From: Luteolibacter sp. Y139
GTDB taxonomy: Bacteria > Verrucomicrobiota > Verrucomicrobiia > Verrucomicrobiales > Akkermansiaceae
Direction of reading: 5' to 3'
DNA length: 64,000 nucleotides
NCBI RefSeq assembly: GCF_038066715.1
Contig: NZ_JBBUKT010000001.1
Location: 806,001-870,000, forward strand
In this document: positions 28,028 to 37,820 of the stretch, piece after piece
Layout of the letters: each line of letters opens with the position of its first letter
How positions within the stretch are numbered: position 1 is the stretch's first letter
The notes under the pieces: model-generated
What the model saw: the letters and a program-made list of their open reading frames with translations, nothing else
The model's database searches: none
Told to the model about the DNA's origin: nothing
Made by a program: the position numbers and the translations under genes

Positions 28028-30247
28028 ATGGTAGTGGTGAAAAGCGATCTCCCGCCCGCCCGCATGCGCCGTTCCGGCGCGCTGGTCATTTTGGCGGGGA
28101 TCTTCGTCCTGCTCGGCACCACCCTGCTGGTGATGGGGAAAGGCGACCTGAATACCCGCGTCGCCGCCAGCGCCGTGATCCTACTCTCCACCGGCCTTCT
28201 CATCGGCCGCCTCCGCACCATCCCGGAAGCCACCAGCGCCTCCGACCGCCTCGCCGAAATCAACCGGGATCTGGAGGCAGAACTCCACCGGACCCGCGAG
28301 CAACACCGCCAGCTCGATCACTACTTCGAGATGCTCATGGCGAACGTGCCCGCCAACATCTACTTCAAGGACCGCGAATCCCACTTCCTGCGCGTGAACC
28401 AAAGCATGGCGGCCTACGTGAAGAAAGGCCACCCGCGCGACCTCATCGGCAAGACCGACCACGACCTCTTCGGCCGCGAACACGCCGACCCCGCCCGCGC
28501 CGATGAACTCCGCATCGTCAACACCGGCAACGCCATTCTCGGCCTCCTCGAACGCGAGGTGTTTCCCGACGGCAAGACCGGCTGGGTCCTCACCAACAAG
28601 ATGCCCTTCCGCGACCGCGACGGAAACATCATCGGCACCTTCGGCATGTCCAGCGATGTCAGTGAACTCGTCCATGCCAAGCAAGAGCTGGAGCGCGAGC
28701 GCTACCTCCTGCGATCCCTCATCGACGCCTTCCCCGACAAGATCTTCGCCCGCGATCTCGACCGCCACTACCTCGTCGTGAACCGCGCCATGGCGGAATG
28801 GGTCGGAGCCGATTCTCCCGAAGAAATGATCGGCAAAACCCCGGCCGACTATTTCCCCGAAGTGGTCGTGAAAGCGGGCAAAGCCGAAGACCTCCGCATC
28901 ATCGAAAGCCGCCAGGGCGTGCTCAATCGCGAGTGGGATCTCGAGTGGAAACCCGGCGACCTCCACCACTTCGTCACCTCCAAGGTCCCGCTCTTCGACG
29001 CGGACGGCAAGATGTGGGGCATCGTCGGCATGGACCGTGACGTGACCGAACAGCGCCGCGCGAAAGAGCTGGTTCTCCAAGCCGAGCAACGCATGCAGGC
29101 CATGATCGACAACAGCCCCGCCGTCATCGCCATGAAGGACCTCGACGGCCGTTTCCTAATGGTGAACCGCGGTTTCGAAGAACTCTTCGGACTATCGAGA
29201 AAAGACGTCCTCGGCTTCACCGACCACGATATCATCGCCGATAAAGCCGCCGCCAACAAGTTCCGTGAGCACGACCAACTTGTCGCCCAGCAGGGCGAGG
29301 CACTCCAGATGGATGAAGAGCTGTACGTCGACAACGAGCCACGCACCTACTTCTCGGTGAAGTTCCCGCTCCGCGACCTTGATGGCAAGATCCAGGCCGT
29401 CGGCACCATCGGCACCGACATCACCGACCGCAAGGCCGCCGAGCAGGCCATGCATCACCTCAACCAAGACCTCGTCAAAGCCAACGAGGACCTCAAGCGC
29501 GCCCAGGAACAACTCATCCAAGCCGAAAAGATGGAATCCATCGGCCGTCTCGCCGCCGGCGTCGCCCACGAGGTGAAGAACCCGCTCGCCATGATCGGCA
29601 TGGGCATCGAGCTGCTCGCCCGCCGCGTCCCTACCGAAGACGCCCAAGGCCAGGAAACCATCGAGCGCATGAAGCGCGGCATCGATCGCGCGAAGAAGAT
29701 CGTCAAAGGCCTCGTCGATTACTCATCGGCCCGCCAGCTTTCGATGGAGCCGAAGGACATCTCGGAAGTCATCGGCGACTCGTTGGCCCTGGTCGAATAT
29801 CCGCTGCGCCAGGCAAAGGTAAAGCTCGTGAAGGAAATCGAGGCTGACATGCCACGCGTCAGCGTGGATGCCACCAAGCTCGAGCAAGTCCTGGTCAATC
29901 TCATGATCAATGCCATGCACGCCATGCCCGATGGCGGCACGCTCACGGTGCGCGCCTTCGCCCGCGAACTGAATGGCGTCCGGCGTGATGAAGGCGTGCG
30001 CACCGCCAGCCACCTCCGCGAGGGCGATCAAGCCGTTCGCATCGAGGTGGATGACACCGGCACCGGCATCGACGAGGCGATCATGTCGAAGATCTTCGAT
30101 CCCTTTTTCACCACCAAGGCCACCGGCCAGGGCACCGGTCTCGGACTCGCCGTCTGCCGCAAGATCGTCGAGCTCCACAATGGCATCCTCGAACTCGAAA
30201 ATCTTCCCGGCGGCGGCGTTCGGGCGTCCATCACCCTGAAGGCCTGA
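28028..30247 (+). CDS. PAS-domain sensor histidine kinase
   Basis: A 739-residue membrane kinase. Two hydrophobic segments (about residues 16-36 and 42-57) are followed by a coiled coil and three PAS domains (~100-220, ~225-345, ~355-475). The HisKA helix carries AAGVAHEVKNPLA with the phospho-accepting His. The ATPase domain has the N-box VLVNLMINAMHAM, the G1 box VDDTGTGID, FDPFFTTK, and GTGLGL. It has no receiver, so it must pass phosphate to another protein; the stand-alone receiver 90 bases downstream is the obvious candidate. The ATG at 28028 is used; a TTG lies four codons upstream. The sensed signal is unknown. Confidence 0.92.
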   Translation: MVVVKSDLPPARMRRSGALVILAGIFVLLGTTLLVMGKGDLNTRVAASAVILLSTGLLIGRLRTIPEATSASDRLAEINRDLEAELHRTREQHRQLDHYFEMLMANVPANIYFKDRESHFLRVNQSMAAYVKKGHPRDLIGKTDHDLFGREHADPARADELRIVNTGNAILGLLEREVFPDGKTGWVLTNKMPFRDRDGNIIGTFGMSSDVSELVHAKQELERERYLLRSLIDAFPDKIFARDLDRHYLVVNRAMAEWVGADSPEEMIGKTPADYFPEVVVKAGKAEDLRIIESRQGVLNREWDLEWKPGDLHHFVTSKVPLFDADGKMWGIVGMDRDVTEQRRAKELVLQAEQRMQAMIDNSPAVIAMKDLDGRFLMVNRGFEELFGLSRKDVLGFTDHDIIADKAAANKFREHDQLVAQQGEALQMDEELYVDNEPRTYFSVKFPLRDLDGKIQAVGTIGTDITDRKAAEQAMHHLNQDLVKANEDLKRAQEQLIQAEKMESIGRLAAGVAHEVKNPLAMIGMGIELLARRVPTEDAQGQETIERMKRGIDRAKKIVKGLVDYSSARQLSMEPKDISEVIGDSLALVEYPLRQAKVKLVKEIEADMPRVSVDATKLEQVLVNLMINAMHAMPDGGTLTVRAFARELNGVRRDEGVRTASHLREGDQAVRIEVDDTGTGIDEAIMSKIFDPFFTTKATGQGTGLGLAVCRKIVELHNGILELENLPGGGVRASITLKA

Positions 30248-30337
30248 CGACTTGGCACCCCGACTGCGAGAAAACCAACCGCGAGAACACCTCGCCAATT
30301 CTTGATTACTTCCGAACTTTCCGATAGAACCCCGATT

Positions 30338-30778
30338 ATGGAGACCACCAAAATTTTGATCATCGACGACGAAGCCGATTTCACCGCCCTGCTTCGTGCC
30401 AACCTGGAAGAAGTGGGCAATTTCGAAGTGCTCGACATCAACGAGTCATCCCACGCGCTGAAGACCGCGAAGGAGTTCATGCCCGACCTCTGCATCATCG
30501 ACGTGGTGATGCCCGGCCTCGATGGCGGCGACGTCGTCGCGCAATTCCGCGCCGATCCCGAGCTGAGAAGCATCCCCGTGCTCATGCTCACCGCATTGGT
30601 CGAAGAGAATCCAGACACCCCCGACGGCGAGACCCAGACCGGCGGCCTGCCCTTCGTCAGCAAGACCTCTGAATTCGGCACCATCCTCAGCTGCATCGAG
30701 AAGCATCTGGAGGAAGCACGCGCCACCACCACCACCGCCGAGGAACCGCACATGGCCGAACCTTGGGAACTCGGCTGA
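30338..30778 (+). CDS. Stand-alone response regulator receiver
   Basis: A 146-residue protein consisting of a CheY-like receiver: acidic pair in LIIDDEAD, phospho-acceptor Asp in LCIIDVVMPGLDG, and switch Lys in FVSKTS. There is no DNA-binding or enzyme output domain, and the tail is Thr/Glu-rich. It lies 90 bases after the PAS kinase on the same strand, so it probably acts as that kinase's partner. It could work by protein-protein contact or as a phosphorelay intermediate. The ATG at 30338 starts just before the receiver fold; a TTG lies 12 codons upstream. Confidence 0.9.
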   Translation: METTKILIIDDEADFTALLRANLEEVGNFEVLDINESSHALKTAKEFMPDLCIIDVVMPGLDGGDVVAQFRADPELRSIPVLMLTALVEENPDTPDGETQTGGLPFVSKTSEFGTILSCIEKHLEEARATTTTAEEPHMAEPWELG

Positions 30779-30826
30779 TCCGGGAATTCCTTTGCGAAAG
30801 GAAATGTTCTGCTAGAACCGCCCACC

Positions 30827-32857
30827 ATGACCCCGGAGGTGGAGCGGTTTCTGAATCTGGCGACGCGACCGCTCGAAGCCACTCCCAACGAACGGGAGGA
30901 AGCAAAGGGCGAATTCATGTCGCGCATCACGCACGGCGGGGTGCCCTATGAGATGTTGGATCTCGCCGAGCCACTGGATCGCTTGGCGGGAGCGAAGCCT
31001 CCCAAGAACGCACTGCGGCGGTCACTGCTTTTGACCGGAGCAGTCCTTCTGACGGCATCGGTGGCGATCACAATTGCGATGCTGGGTTGGGAGATCTTTC
31101 TGATAAGCCAGGCGAACATGGCGTCCTCTCAAAGTCGCTACGGCATCTCCCCCGGCCTCGGGAAGGACTACTTGATGATGATGGATCGCGTTCGCGCCAT
31201 CGCGCCGGATCTACCCCTGGGCCTCCATCCCCATTCAGGCAAATCGGAGGAAACGGCAGCAGCACTCGCGAAGAATCCGGACGACATCGCGATGCTTCAA
31301 GAGCACGTCATCCGCGAGATGCGAGAGGTCAGCCAGTCGCATGGGTCGAATGGATTCACCAGCGACGAACAGGCATCCATCAATCGCTTGGACCAGGACA
31401 ACGCGCTGTGGCCGTTGATTCAAATCAATCTGCATCTCGCAAAGGCAACGGGCGCCACCACCGGCTTCGGCACCTATTACATGGGATCCCAGATCACTTC
31501 CGAGCCCGATTTCCAGCAGGCCCTGAAGCTCTTTTCCGAAGCGGCCGCGAAGCCATCTTATTCAGACCACTCGACATCCCTGAAGCGCCGCCAGCTCGAC
31601 GCCTTCCCACCCTCCCGCTCACTTGCCGAGAGCATGGTCGCGACGGGATTCTCGAGATGGGTTTCCTCGCCCTTCAGCTACTATTCGGCGAATCTCAGTG
31701 CGCTGGGAAATCTTCACTGCGAACGCCTGGTCGCGGCGGCTGACAAGGAGGGACTCGCGAACTTTCACCGGGAATGGAAACAGCTTTGTGGACACATCAT
31801 CGGTTCCACCCAATCCGGCGAGTCCGAATACAACGACATCTTTCATCAACTGAAGGAGATCGGAAATTCCCTGGAGTCCGCTTTCGACCGCCTCGGCATG
31901 GCCGTGGAAAAGGCCGACATGGAGCAGAGGCTGAAGATACTGGACCGGCTTGTCTTCACCTCTTCCAATCTCCCGCCGGAGGTCGCAAAGGCGCTCGGAC
32001 CTCGACTGAAATCGGAAAACCGCGTTCCCGCCAATCTCACCGTGGAAGAAGCCCTCACCTCGCGGCGGGTGGAGTTCCTGTTCTTCTACCGCATTCTTGC
32101 CACCTCCCTCGCATTTCTCGCGCTGGTATTCGCCGGCCTCGTCGCCTTCGAAACCTGCCGCCGCTCGCGGATCGTGAAGAACATGGCACGCGGCTTGGTG
32201 CCACTTCTCCGAAAGGAAGATCACCTTTGGATGGCTGGCCTCGGACTCGCTCTCCCTTGGGCATGGTGGTGGACCATCACCCGCATGACTCCTCTCGGCT
32301 GGCGTGATGGAGATTTCGATAAGCCCTGGCCATCCATCGTCTGGCTCATCCAGCCCTCCGCCGGCGTTGTCTTTGCCGCGGTGATGCTGCTCCAGACCGC
32401 GCGCTGGCGTTGGGGCGTTCACGGCGGATTCCTCGGACTCGGCGTGCCCCTTCCCTGGATCGGCTGGGGCGTGGCCACCCTGACAGCACTCTCCATCCCC
32501 GTTGCCGGAGTTCTCCCTTACCTCGGCTCCATGACCGACAATGAAACGGGCGTCTTTCTGGCAGGAGTCACCGGCATGGCCGCGTGTGGAGGGCTTTGGT
32601 TGCTGTGGCAGGGCATCATGACCCTCTTCACCCCCCGCGCCGGTGCCCTCCGGCCGAACCTGGTCATGAGAGCGACCTTGCCGTGGGCCATGACCGGAGT
32701 CGTCACCCTGCTGGCAAGTGTAGCCGTCTCGACCGCCCTTGAGCGCTACTGGTTTTCCAAGGACCCGCTGTTCCCCTCGTGGACCAGCAAGACCTTCCCC
32801 AATGCCCTGCAAGAACGCATTGCCGAAGAAAACCGGCAAGCGGCCCAAGGCTGGTGA
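30827..32857 (+). CDS. Large membrane protein of unknown function
   Basis: A 676-residue protein that I do not recognise. The N-terminus is cytoplasmic and acidic (~60 residues), followed by a transmembrane helix near 65-95, a long soluble part of ~300 residues with helical character, and about five to six hydrophobic helices in the last third (from ~410). No catalytic motif was seen. It starts 48 bases after the receiver gene on the same strand, so it may belong to the same operon. Its soluble part could be periplasmic by the number of helices; this is inferred. Confidence 0.72.
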   Translation: MTPEVERFLNLATRPLEATPNEREEAKGEFMSRITHGGVPYEMLDLAEPLDRLAGAKPPKNALRRSLLLTGAVLLTASVAITIAMLGWEIFLISQANMASSQSRYGISPGLGKDYLMMMDRVRAIAPDLPLGLHPHSGKSEETAAALAKNPDDIAMLQEHVIREMREVSQSHGSNGFTSDEQASINRLDQDNALWPLIQINLHLAKATGATTGFGTYYMGSQITSEPDFQQALKLFSEAAAKPSYSDHSTSLKRRQLDAFPPSRSLAESMVATGFSRWVSSPFSYYSANLSALGNLHCERLVAAADKEGLANFHREWKQLCGHIIGSTQSGESEYNDIFHQLKEIGNSLESAFDRLGMAVEKADMEQRLKILDRLVFTSSNLPPEVAKALGPRLKSENRVPANLTVEEALTSRRVEFLFFYRILATSLAFLALVFAGLVAFETCRRSRIVKNMARGLVPLLRKEDHLWMAGLGLALPWAWWWTITRMTPLGWRDGDFDKPWPSIVWLIQPSAGVVFAAVMLLQTARWRWGVHGGFLGLGVPLPWIGWGVATLTALSIPVAGVLPYLGSMTDNETGVFLAGVTGMAACGGLWLLWQGIMTLFTPRAGALRPNLVMRATLPWAMTGVVTLLASVAVSTALERYWFSKDPLFPSWTSKTFPNALQERIAEENRQAAQGW

Positions 32858-32862
32858 AACAC

Positions 32863-35388
32863 TCACCGCACCGCCACATCCAGCACCTCCCGCAGTGCTG
32901 TTAGAAGCGCCGAGGTCGTGTATGGCTTCGGCAAAAATCGCACCGTCTCCTTCTCCTCGTCCAGCGGCTGGATCGACGAGACTCCGCTTACCCCGATGAC
33001 TGGCACCGCCGGATCGATCCGATGCAACTCACGGATCAAGGCATGCCCATCGAGTCGCGGCATCGCCATGTCCGTCAAAACCACATCGATCTCAAAACGA
33101 CGACCGATGAACAGCGCGATGCCCTCCGCTCCATCCGCCGCATCCAGCACCTCATACCCATACGCCTCCAGCGTCTGCCGCGTGATGAGCCGGATCGAAG
33201 ACTCATCATCCACCACCAGCACCGTCTCCCCCCGGCCGCGCGGCAGCGCCGGGCTGACCGTCGTGACCGGCTTTTCCCCAGCCCGCCGCAGCGCCGGCAG
33301 GAATACCGTGAACACCGTCCCCACCCCTAGAGCGCTGGACACCTCCAGCGAACCACCATGACCCCGCACGATCGCCAATGCCGTCGAAAGCCCGAGCCCC
33401 GTTCCCTTCCCCGGCTCCTTGCTCGTGAAAAACGGGTCGAAGATCTTGTCTAACAGGCCAGCGGGAATCCCTGTCCCCGTGTCCTCCACTTCGATCCTCA
33501 CCAGCGGTTCCTCATTGCTCGCATTCGCAGCCCGCAGCCGCAATACCCCGCCCTCCGGCATCGCATCCCGGGCATTCACGCACAGGTTCAGCAGCACCTG
33601 GTGCAGCTGCGTCGGATCGGCATGCACGGGATGAAGCCCCGTAGCCATCTCAAGCTCCACGCGAATCGACTTCGGAAACGTGTCGCCGATGATCCGCACC
33701 ACCTCTTGGAGGATGCGGCTCACATCCACTTCCACCCGCCGCCCCTCCATCCCACGCGCGAAGGAAAGGATCTGCTGCACCATGTCCGCTCCACGGCGAG
33801 CGCTCGCACCGACGATGTCGAGGATCTCACGATCAGCGGGATCAGCGAGGCGATGCTTCAGCAGATCCACCGACATGATCACCGGCGCGAGGACATTGTT
33901 CAGGTCGTGGGCGATGCCACCGGCCAGCGTGCCGATGCTCTCCATCCGCTGCGCGCGCAGGAACTGCTGTTCGAGCTGCTTGCGGCCGGTGATGTCGGTA
34001 TTGATCGAAAGGATCGACCGCGGCTTGCCATCCGGATCGCGCAGCAGTGTCCAGCGTCCATCCACGGTGACGGCTTGCCCGCTCCGCGTGAATTGCCCGA
34101 TCTCGCCAGCCCACACGCCTTCCTTCAGCACGGTGCGAATGGCATCCATGAATGCGGTCTCATCCTGATAGAGAAGCTCGCGCACGGACCTCCCCGTAAC
34201 CGCTCCCGCACTCCAGCCATAGAGAAGCTCGGCACCGTGGTTCCAATAGATCACCTGTTGATCCAAACCGAGCACGATGATCGCGTCCCGGGCCTTCTCG
34301 ATGAGAGCCGCCTGCTCCGCGAGTTGGCTTTCAGCCACCTTCGCCGCGGTGATGTCACGGACGGTGCCGACAATCCTCTCGACCCTGCCTGTGGCATCGA
34401 TGATGGGCACCGCATGATCACTGAGCCACCGGACTTCCCCCTTCGGCCAGCGAATGCGGAAGTCGATTTCCGTCTGTTCACCCGCAAGCTTGCGCCGGGC
34501 AACCTCGTTCATGGCGGGAACGTCTTCCGGCAGCACATGCTTCAGGTAAGAGCCCGGATCAGCAAAGATCTCCTCTCTGGAATGTCCCCAGATGCTTTCA
34601 TAGGCGGGACTGGCATAGAGCAGGCGACCTTGGATCATGTCGTAGCTGTAAAAAATCTCGCCTATATTGTCCGCCATCTCCCGGAAACGCGTCTCGCTGT
34701 CGCGCAGGGCCTGCTGCGCCGCATGGCGTTCCGTCACATCACGACAGATCCCTAACATGCGACAGGGTCTTCCCGCATCATCGCGGAATACTTTCCAGCT
34801 CACCTCCAGGTGCTTCACGCGCCCCCCATCCATCAGGATCCGGTGATCCACGGCACCGGAACCATGGCCCGCCAGCGAATCTTCCACCGCCTTCTTGATC
34901 CGACCGCCGTCATCATCCGGCATTCGCCGGAGCACCCTTTCGAAGCTCGGAACGAAAGACGCTGCATCGGTTTCAAAGATCCCGTGCATCTCGTCCGACC
35001 ACACCACCCCGCCATTCTTCAAATCCTCTTCCCACCATCCGATTGCCGCCACCCGCTGGGCTTCCACCAGACGGGACCGTTCCGCCGCGAGCTGCCTGGC
35101 AAGCTCGCGCTGCTCACCTTCGCTCACCTGCAGCGATTGGTATCCCGCTTCGATCGCCCCATAGGTGCGCCGCACCAGGATCCACAGCAGCAGCGAGGTC
35201 AGCGCCACGAATGCCAGCCCCTTCACCATGCTCCAGTGCATCATCAGCTCGGGCCTCGGCATCAGCGGTGCCAGCGCATGATCCGAAAGCACGATCCACA
35301 AGGCGGCAAAGATTCCATAGCCCGCGACGATGCGCCACGCGCGACGGCGTGCCATCTGCTGGGGAGGGCTGGGATCTGGTGGATTCAT
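32863..35388 (-). CDS. Hybrid PAS histidine kinase with C-terminal receiver
   Basis: An 841-residue membrane kinase. Two hydrophobic segments near residues 15-35 and 52-74 are followed by a coiled coil and several PAS/PAC domains (~85-205, ~210-335, ~345-465). The HisKA helix carries [13 protein letters not shown] with the phospho-His; the ATPase domain has [32 protein letters not shown], and GTGLGLS. A CheY-like receiver fills the last ~130 residues, with VLVVDDE, phospho-Asp in VVLTDMAMP and Lys in FLPKPY. It is divergent from the stand-alone receiver at 35592. The ATG at 35388 is used rather than a GTG 11 codons upstream. Confidence 0.93.
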   Translation of the reverse strand: MNPPDPSPPQQMARRRAWRIVAGYGIFAALWIVLSDHALAPLMPRPELMMHWSMVKGLAFVALTSLLLWILVRRTYGAIEAGYQSLQVSEGEQRELARQLAAERSRLVEAQRVAAIGWWEEDLKNGGVVWSDEMHGIFETDAASFVPSFERVLRRMPDDDGGRIKKAVEDSLAGHGSGAVDHRILMDGGRVKHLEVSWKVFRDDAGRPCRMLGICRDVTERHAAQQALRDSETRFREMADNIGEIFYSYDMIQGRLLYASPAYESIWGHSREEIFADPGSYLKHVLPEDVPAMNEVARRKLAGEQTEIDFRIRWPKGEVRWLSDHAVPIIDATGRVERIVGTVRDITAAKVAESQLAEQAALIEKARDAIIVLGLDQQVIYWNHGAELLYGWSAGAVTGRSVRELLYQDETAFMDAIRTVLKEGVWAGEIGQFTRSGQAVTVDGRWTLLRDPDGKPRSILSINTDITGRKQLEQQFLRAQRMESIGTLAGGIAHDLNNVLAPVIMSVDLLKHRLADPADREILDIVGASARRGADMVQQILSFARGMEGRRVEVDVSRILQEVVRIIGDTFPKSIRVELEMATGLHPVHADPTQLHQVLLNLCVNARDAMPEGGVLRLRAANASNEEPLVRIEVEDTGTGIPAGLLDKIFDPFFTSKEPGKGTGLGLSTALAIVRGHGGSLEVSSALGVGTVFTVFLPALRRAGEKPVTTVSPALPRGRGETVLVVDDESSIRLITRQTLEAYGYEVLDAADGAEGIALFIGRRFEIDVVLTDMAMPRLDGHALIRELHRIDPAVPVIGVSGVSSIQPLDEEKETVRFLPKPYTTSALLTALREVLDVAVR

Positions 35389-35591
35389 CACCCGGACTCG
35401 GTGGAGACCGATGTCGGCCACGGCCGGTCATCTCAAAAGACGACCAAGCAGCTACTCGAAACCATGGATTGCAGTCTCAGGCAAGCGGCCATTGGTGACA
35501 CCGGGCAAGTTGCCACGCCGGATCTCACACCCATCGCCTTCCGCGATGGCGTGATACCACGCGGCCGGACTTCAGTCAGACTGCTGCCACG

Positions 35592-35993
35592 ATGACAACG
35601 ATCGAGGTCGCAAAGGAAACCACCCGGATCCTGCTCGTGGACGACGAACCGGCGATTCTGGAAGTCCTCCGGCAAGCTCTGCTCGCCGAGGGTTTCGAGG
35701 TGGAAACCGCCGCGAACGGCATCGAAGCCGTAAAGCGAGCCAAGGGACAGCTTTTCGACCTCGTCCTCACCGACATGATCATGCCGGAGATGGATGGCAT
35801 CCAGACCATTCTGGAACTGCGCGCCGTCCACCCCGGCATCCGCATCATCGCCATGTCCGGCGGAGTATCCTCCGCTGGCGGCGACTTCCTTCCGCTGGCC
35901 CGGCAGCTCGGAGCCCAGACCGTGCTCAGGAAGCCTTTCGAATACGCGGTTTTCATGGACTCGGTGCGGGATGCCCTCTGCGTCGCAGCCTGA
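35592..35993 (+). CDS. Stand-alone response regulator receiver
   Basis: A 133-residue CheY-like protein: acidic pair in LLVDDEPA, phospho-Asp in LVLTDMIMPEMDG, and Lys in VLRKPFEY. No output domain is present. It is divergent from the hybrid kinase, with about 200 bases between starts, so it may serve as the next step of a His-Asp relay. It starts at the ATG at 35592. Together with the other receiver and two kinases, it gives this section four two-component proteins without any DNA-binding output. Confidence 0.92.
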   Translation: MTTIEVAKETTRILLVDDEPAILEVLRQALLAEGFEVETAANGIEAVKRAKGQLFDLVLTDMIMPEMDGIQTILELRAVHPGIRIIAMSGGVSSAGGDFLPLARQLGAQTVLRKPFEYAVFMDSVRDALCVAA

Positions 35994-36045
35994 CCGGGAG
36001 GAGTTCCGTTCGTGACAGCCGCCGCCGACCGGCGATGCTGGCGGC

Positions 36046-37113
36046 GTGACGTTTTTCACGATCTCGGCATTGAAGGAACAGGCGGGCGAGCAAGCCCTCG
36101 CCGCAGTCATCGCCTGCGAATTGCAGTCGCGCAGCCAGCGCCAAACCAAGGCGGGCAAGCCCTATCTGGTCCTCACCTTCGCCGACGCCACCGGCAGCTT
36201 CAATCTCAACGCCTGGTCGGACGCACCGCTCTTCGAAGCCGCGCAGGGCATGCCCGATGGCACCGTGGTGCGCCTCGATTCCGAGTGGACGCAGAATCAA
36301 TATGGCCTCAATGCCGCGAACATTTCCTGGGAACGACTGACCGGCGAGGATCTCGAGGCCTTCTACGCCGGAGATGCGGCCACTGCGGAAAAGCAGCGCC
36401 ATGACTGGGACACCATCCTCACGCTGCTCGCTTCCGTGAAGGACCCGCGTCTGAGCGCACTGGCGAAGCATTTCATCGATGATCTCGGCGCGAAGTTCCG
36501 TCGTGCCGCCGCGGCTCGGAAAAACCACCATGCGCGGCGTGGGGGACTCACCGAGCACGTCGCCCAGATGATGCGCACCGCGGATCTCGTCTGCTCCGCT
36601 TACCCTTACCTGAATCGCGACCTGCTTCTCGTCGGCGTGCTCTTCCACGACTGCGGGAAGCTGTGGGAAAACCAGTATCCCGAGAAAGGCTTCGCACAGG
36701 GCTACACGCTGCACGGCGAAATGTTAGGCCACATCCCGCTCGGCATCGAACTCGTCAACAAGCTCTGGCGCGACGTCGCCGAAAGCCCCGTTGCGAAAGG
36801 CTGGCTCCCCCTGGAGCCACCCACCGAAACCGTCCGCCTCCACCTGCTGCACCTCATCGCCAGCCATCACGGCGAATACCAGTTCGGCTCTCCTACCCTG
36901 CCACGCACCCCCGAAGCCATCGCCCTCCACTACATCGACAACCTCGATGCAAAGTTGGAAATGATGAAGGACGCCTACTCACAAGCAGGCGAGTTGGCCG
37001 ACGGCATCTACGAGAAGCAGTTCCCATTACCCGCGAACCTCGTCGCACCACTGCCCGCATTCGAGGAACCTCCATTGATCGCCAAACCGGCGAGTGACGA
37101 TCAGCTGTTCTGA
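36046..37113 (+). CDS. YhaM-like 3'-5' exoribonuclease (OB + HD domain)
   Basis: A 355-residue protein. The N-terminal ~110 residues form an OB-fold nucleic-acid-binding domain (FADATGSFNLNAW). The rest is an HD phosphohydrolase domain with HHARRGGLTEHVAQM, the paired VGVLFHDCGKLWE, and two further metal His sites in ASHHGEYQFGSP, as in YhaM/CBF1 proteins. These degrade RNA (and in some cases DNA) from the 3' end. The start is a GTG at 36046; no closer ATG precedes the OB-fold. It precedes recO with about 120 bases between. The length is near the usual ~315-350. RNA substrate is inferred from the family. Confidence 0.88.
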   Translation: MTFFTISALKEQAGEQALAAVIACELQSRSQRQTKAGKPYLVLTFADATGSFNLNAWSDAPLFEAAQGMPDGTVVRLDSEWTQNQYGLNAANISWERLTGEDLEAFYAGDAATAEKQRHDWDTILTLLASVKDPRLSALAKHFIDDLGAKFRRAAAARKNHHARRGGLTEHVAQMMRTADLVCSAYPYLNRDLLLVGVLFHDCGKLWENQYPEKGFAQGYTLHGEMLGHIPLGIELVNKLWRDVAESPVAKGWLPLEPPTETVRLHLLHLIASHHGEYQFGSPTLPRTPEAIALHYIDNLDAKLEMMKDAYSQAGELADGIYEKQFPLPANLVAPLPAFEEPPLIAKPASDDQLF

Positions 37114-37232
37114 TGCGATCTGTTGGAGACACCGTCTCCCCTCGGCCTGATCCCATTTTCCCGAATCTTCCGCGAATCCCATCATCCTGAAACGTTCTCG
37201 CACTTCCCGGGTTACCCCCTAGCGACCCCACC

Positions 37233-37811
37233 ATGGAGCACTGCCACGGCACCCTGATCCGGCTGACCAAGCTCACTGACACGAGCTGGATCGTCCACTG
37301 GTTCACGGCCGGCCACGGGCTGATCAAGACCGTGGCCAAGGGCGCCCGCAGCCCGAAAAGCGCCTTCGCCGGCAAGCTGGACCTCTTCTTCGACGCCGAA
37401 ATCACCTGGGCCAAGGCGCGCACCGGCGAACTCCACAGCCTGCGCGAAGTAGTCGTGAGCCGCACCCGGGAGCCCATCCGAGGTGATTACAATGCAATGC
37501 TATTGTCTGGCTATTGGTGCCGTCTGCTAGAACTTTTGATCGAACGCGACCATCCGGAGCCCGAATTGGCAGACTTGCTGCGTCGCGCGCTGGACCATGT
37601 CGCCGAAAAAGGAGCCACCGTGCGGGCGATGCACCACTTCGAGCAGGAACTCGCGCGAAATCTGGGCATTATGGGCGAGCGCAAGCAGGCCGCCGGAGCC
37701 CTCCGCGAAACGCTCGGCAGCCTCCCCCCGCAGCGGGCCCAATTGTTGGAACGACTTTCACCCGCGCCGGAATTACCCGTTGCGGAAACCGAAACCGGTG
37801 ATTTAAAGTAA
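37233..37811 (+). CDS. recO: DNA repair protein RecO
   Basis: A 192-residue protein. The N-terminal OB-fold of RecO is visible (MEHCHGTLIRLTKL, then HGLIKTVAKGARSPKSAFAGKL), followed by a helical domain with an YWCRLLELLIE segment. RecO helps load RecA on SSB-coated single-stranded DNA in the RecF pathway. It is shorter than typical RecO (~240-270), and I do not see the four-cysteine zinc site found in many members; such short forms exist, so I treat it as intact. The start is an ATG at 37233. It is followed 9 bases later by a TPR gene, possibly co-transcribed. Confidence 0.84.
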   Translation: MEHCHGTLIRLTKLTDTSWIVHWFTAGHGLIKTVAKGARSPKSAFAGKLDLFFDAEITWAKARTGELHSLREVVVSRTREPIRGDYNAMLLSGYWCRLLELLIERDHPEPELADLLRRALDHVAEKGATVRAMHHFEQELARNLGIMGERKQAAGALRETLGSLPPQRAQLLERLSPAPELPVAETETGDLK

Positions 37812-37820
37812 ATACACGCC

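Noticed and set aside
31619..32866. A 415-codon frame opposite the 30827 membrane protein
   Set aside because: Composition is low-complexity and it lacks any recognisable domain.
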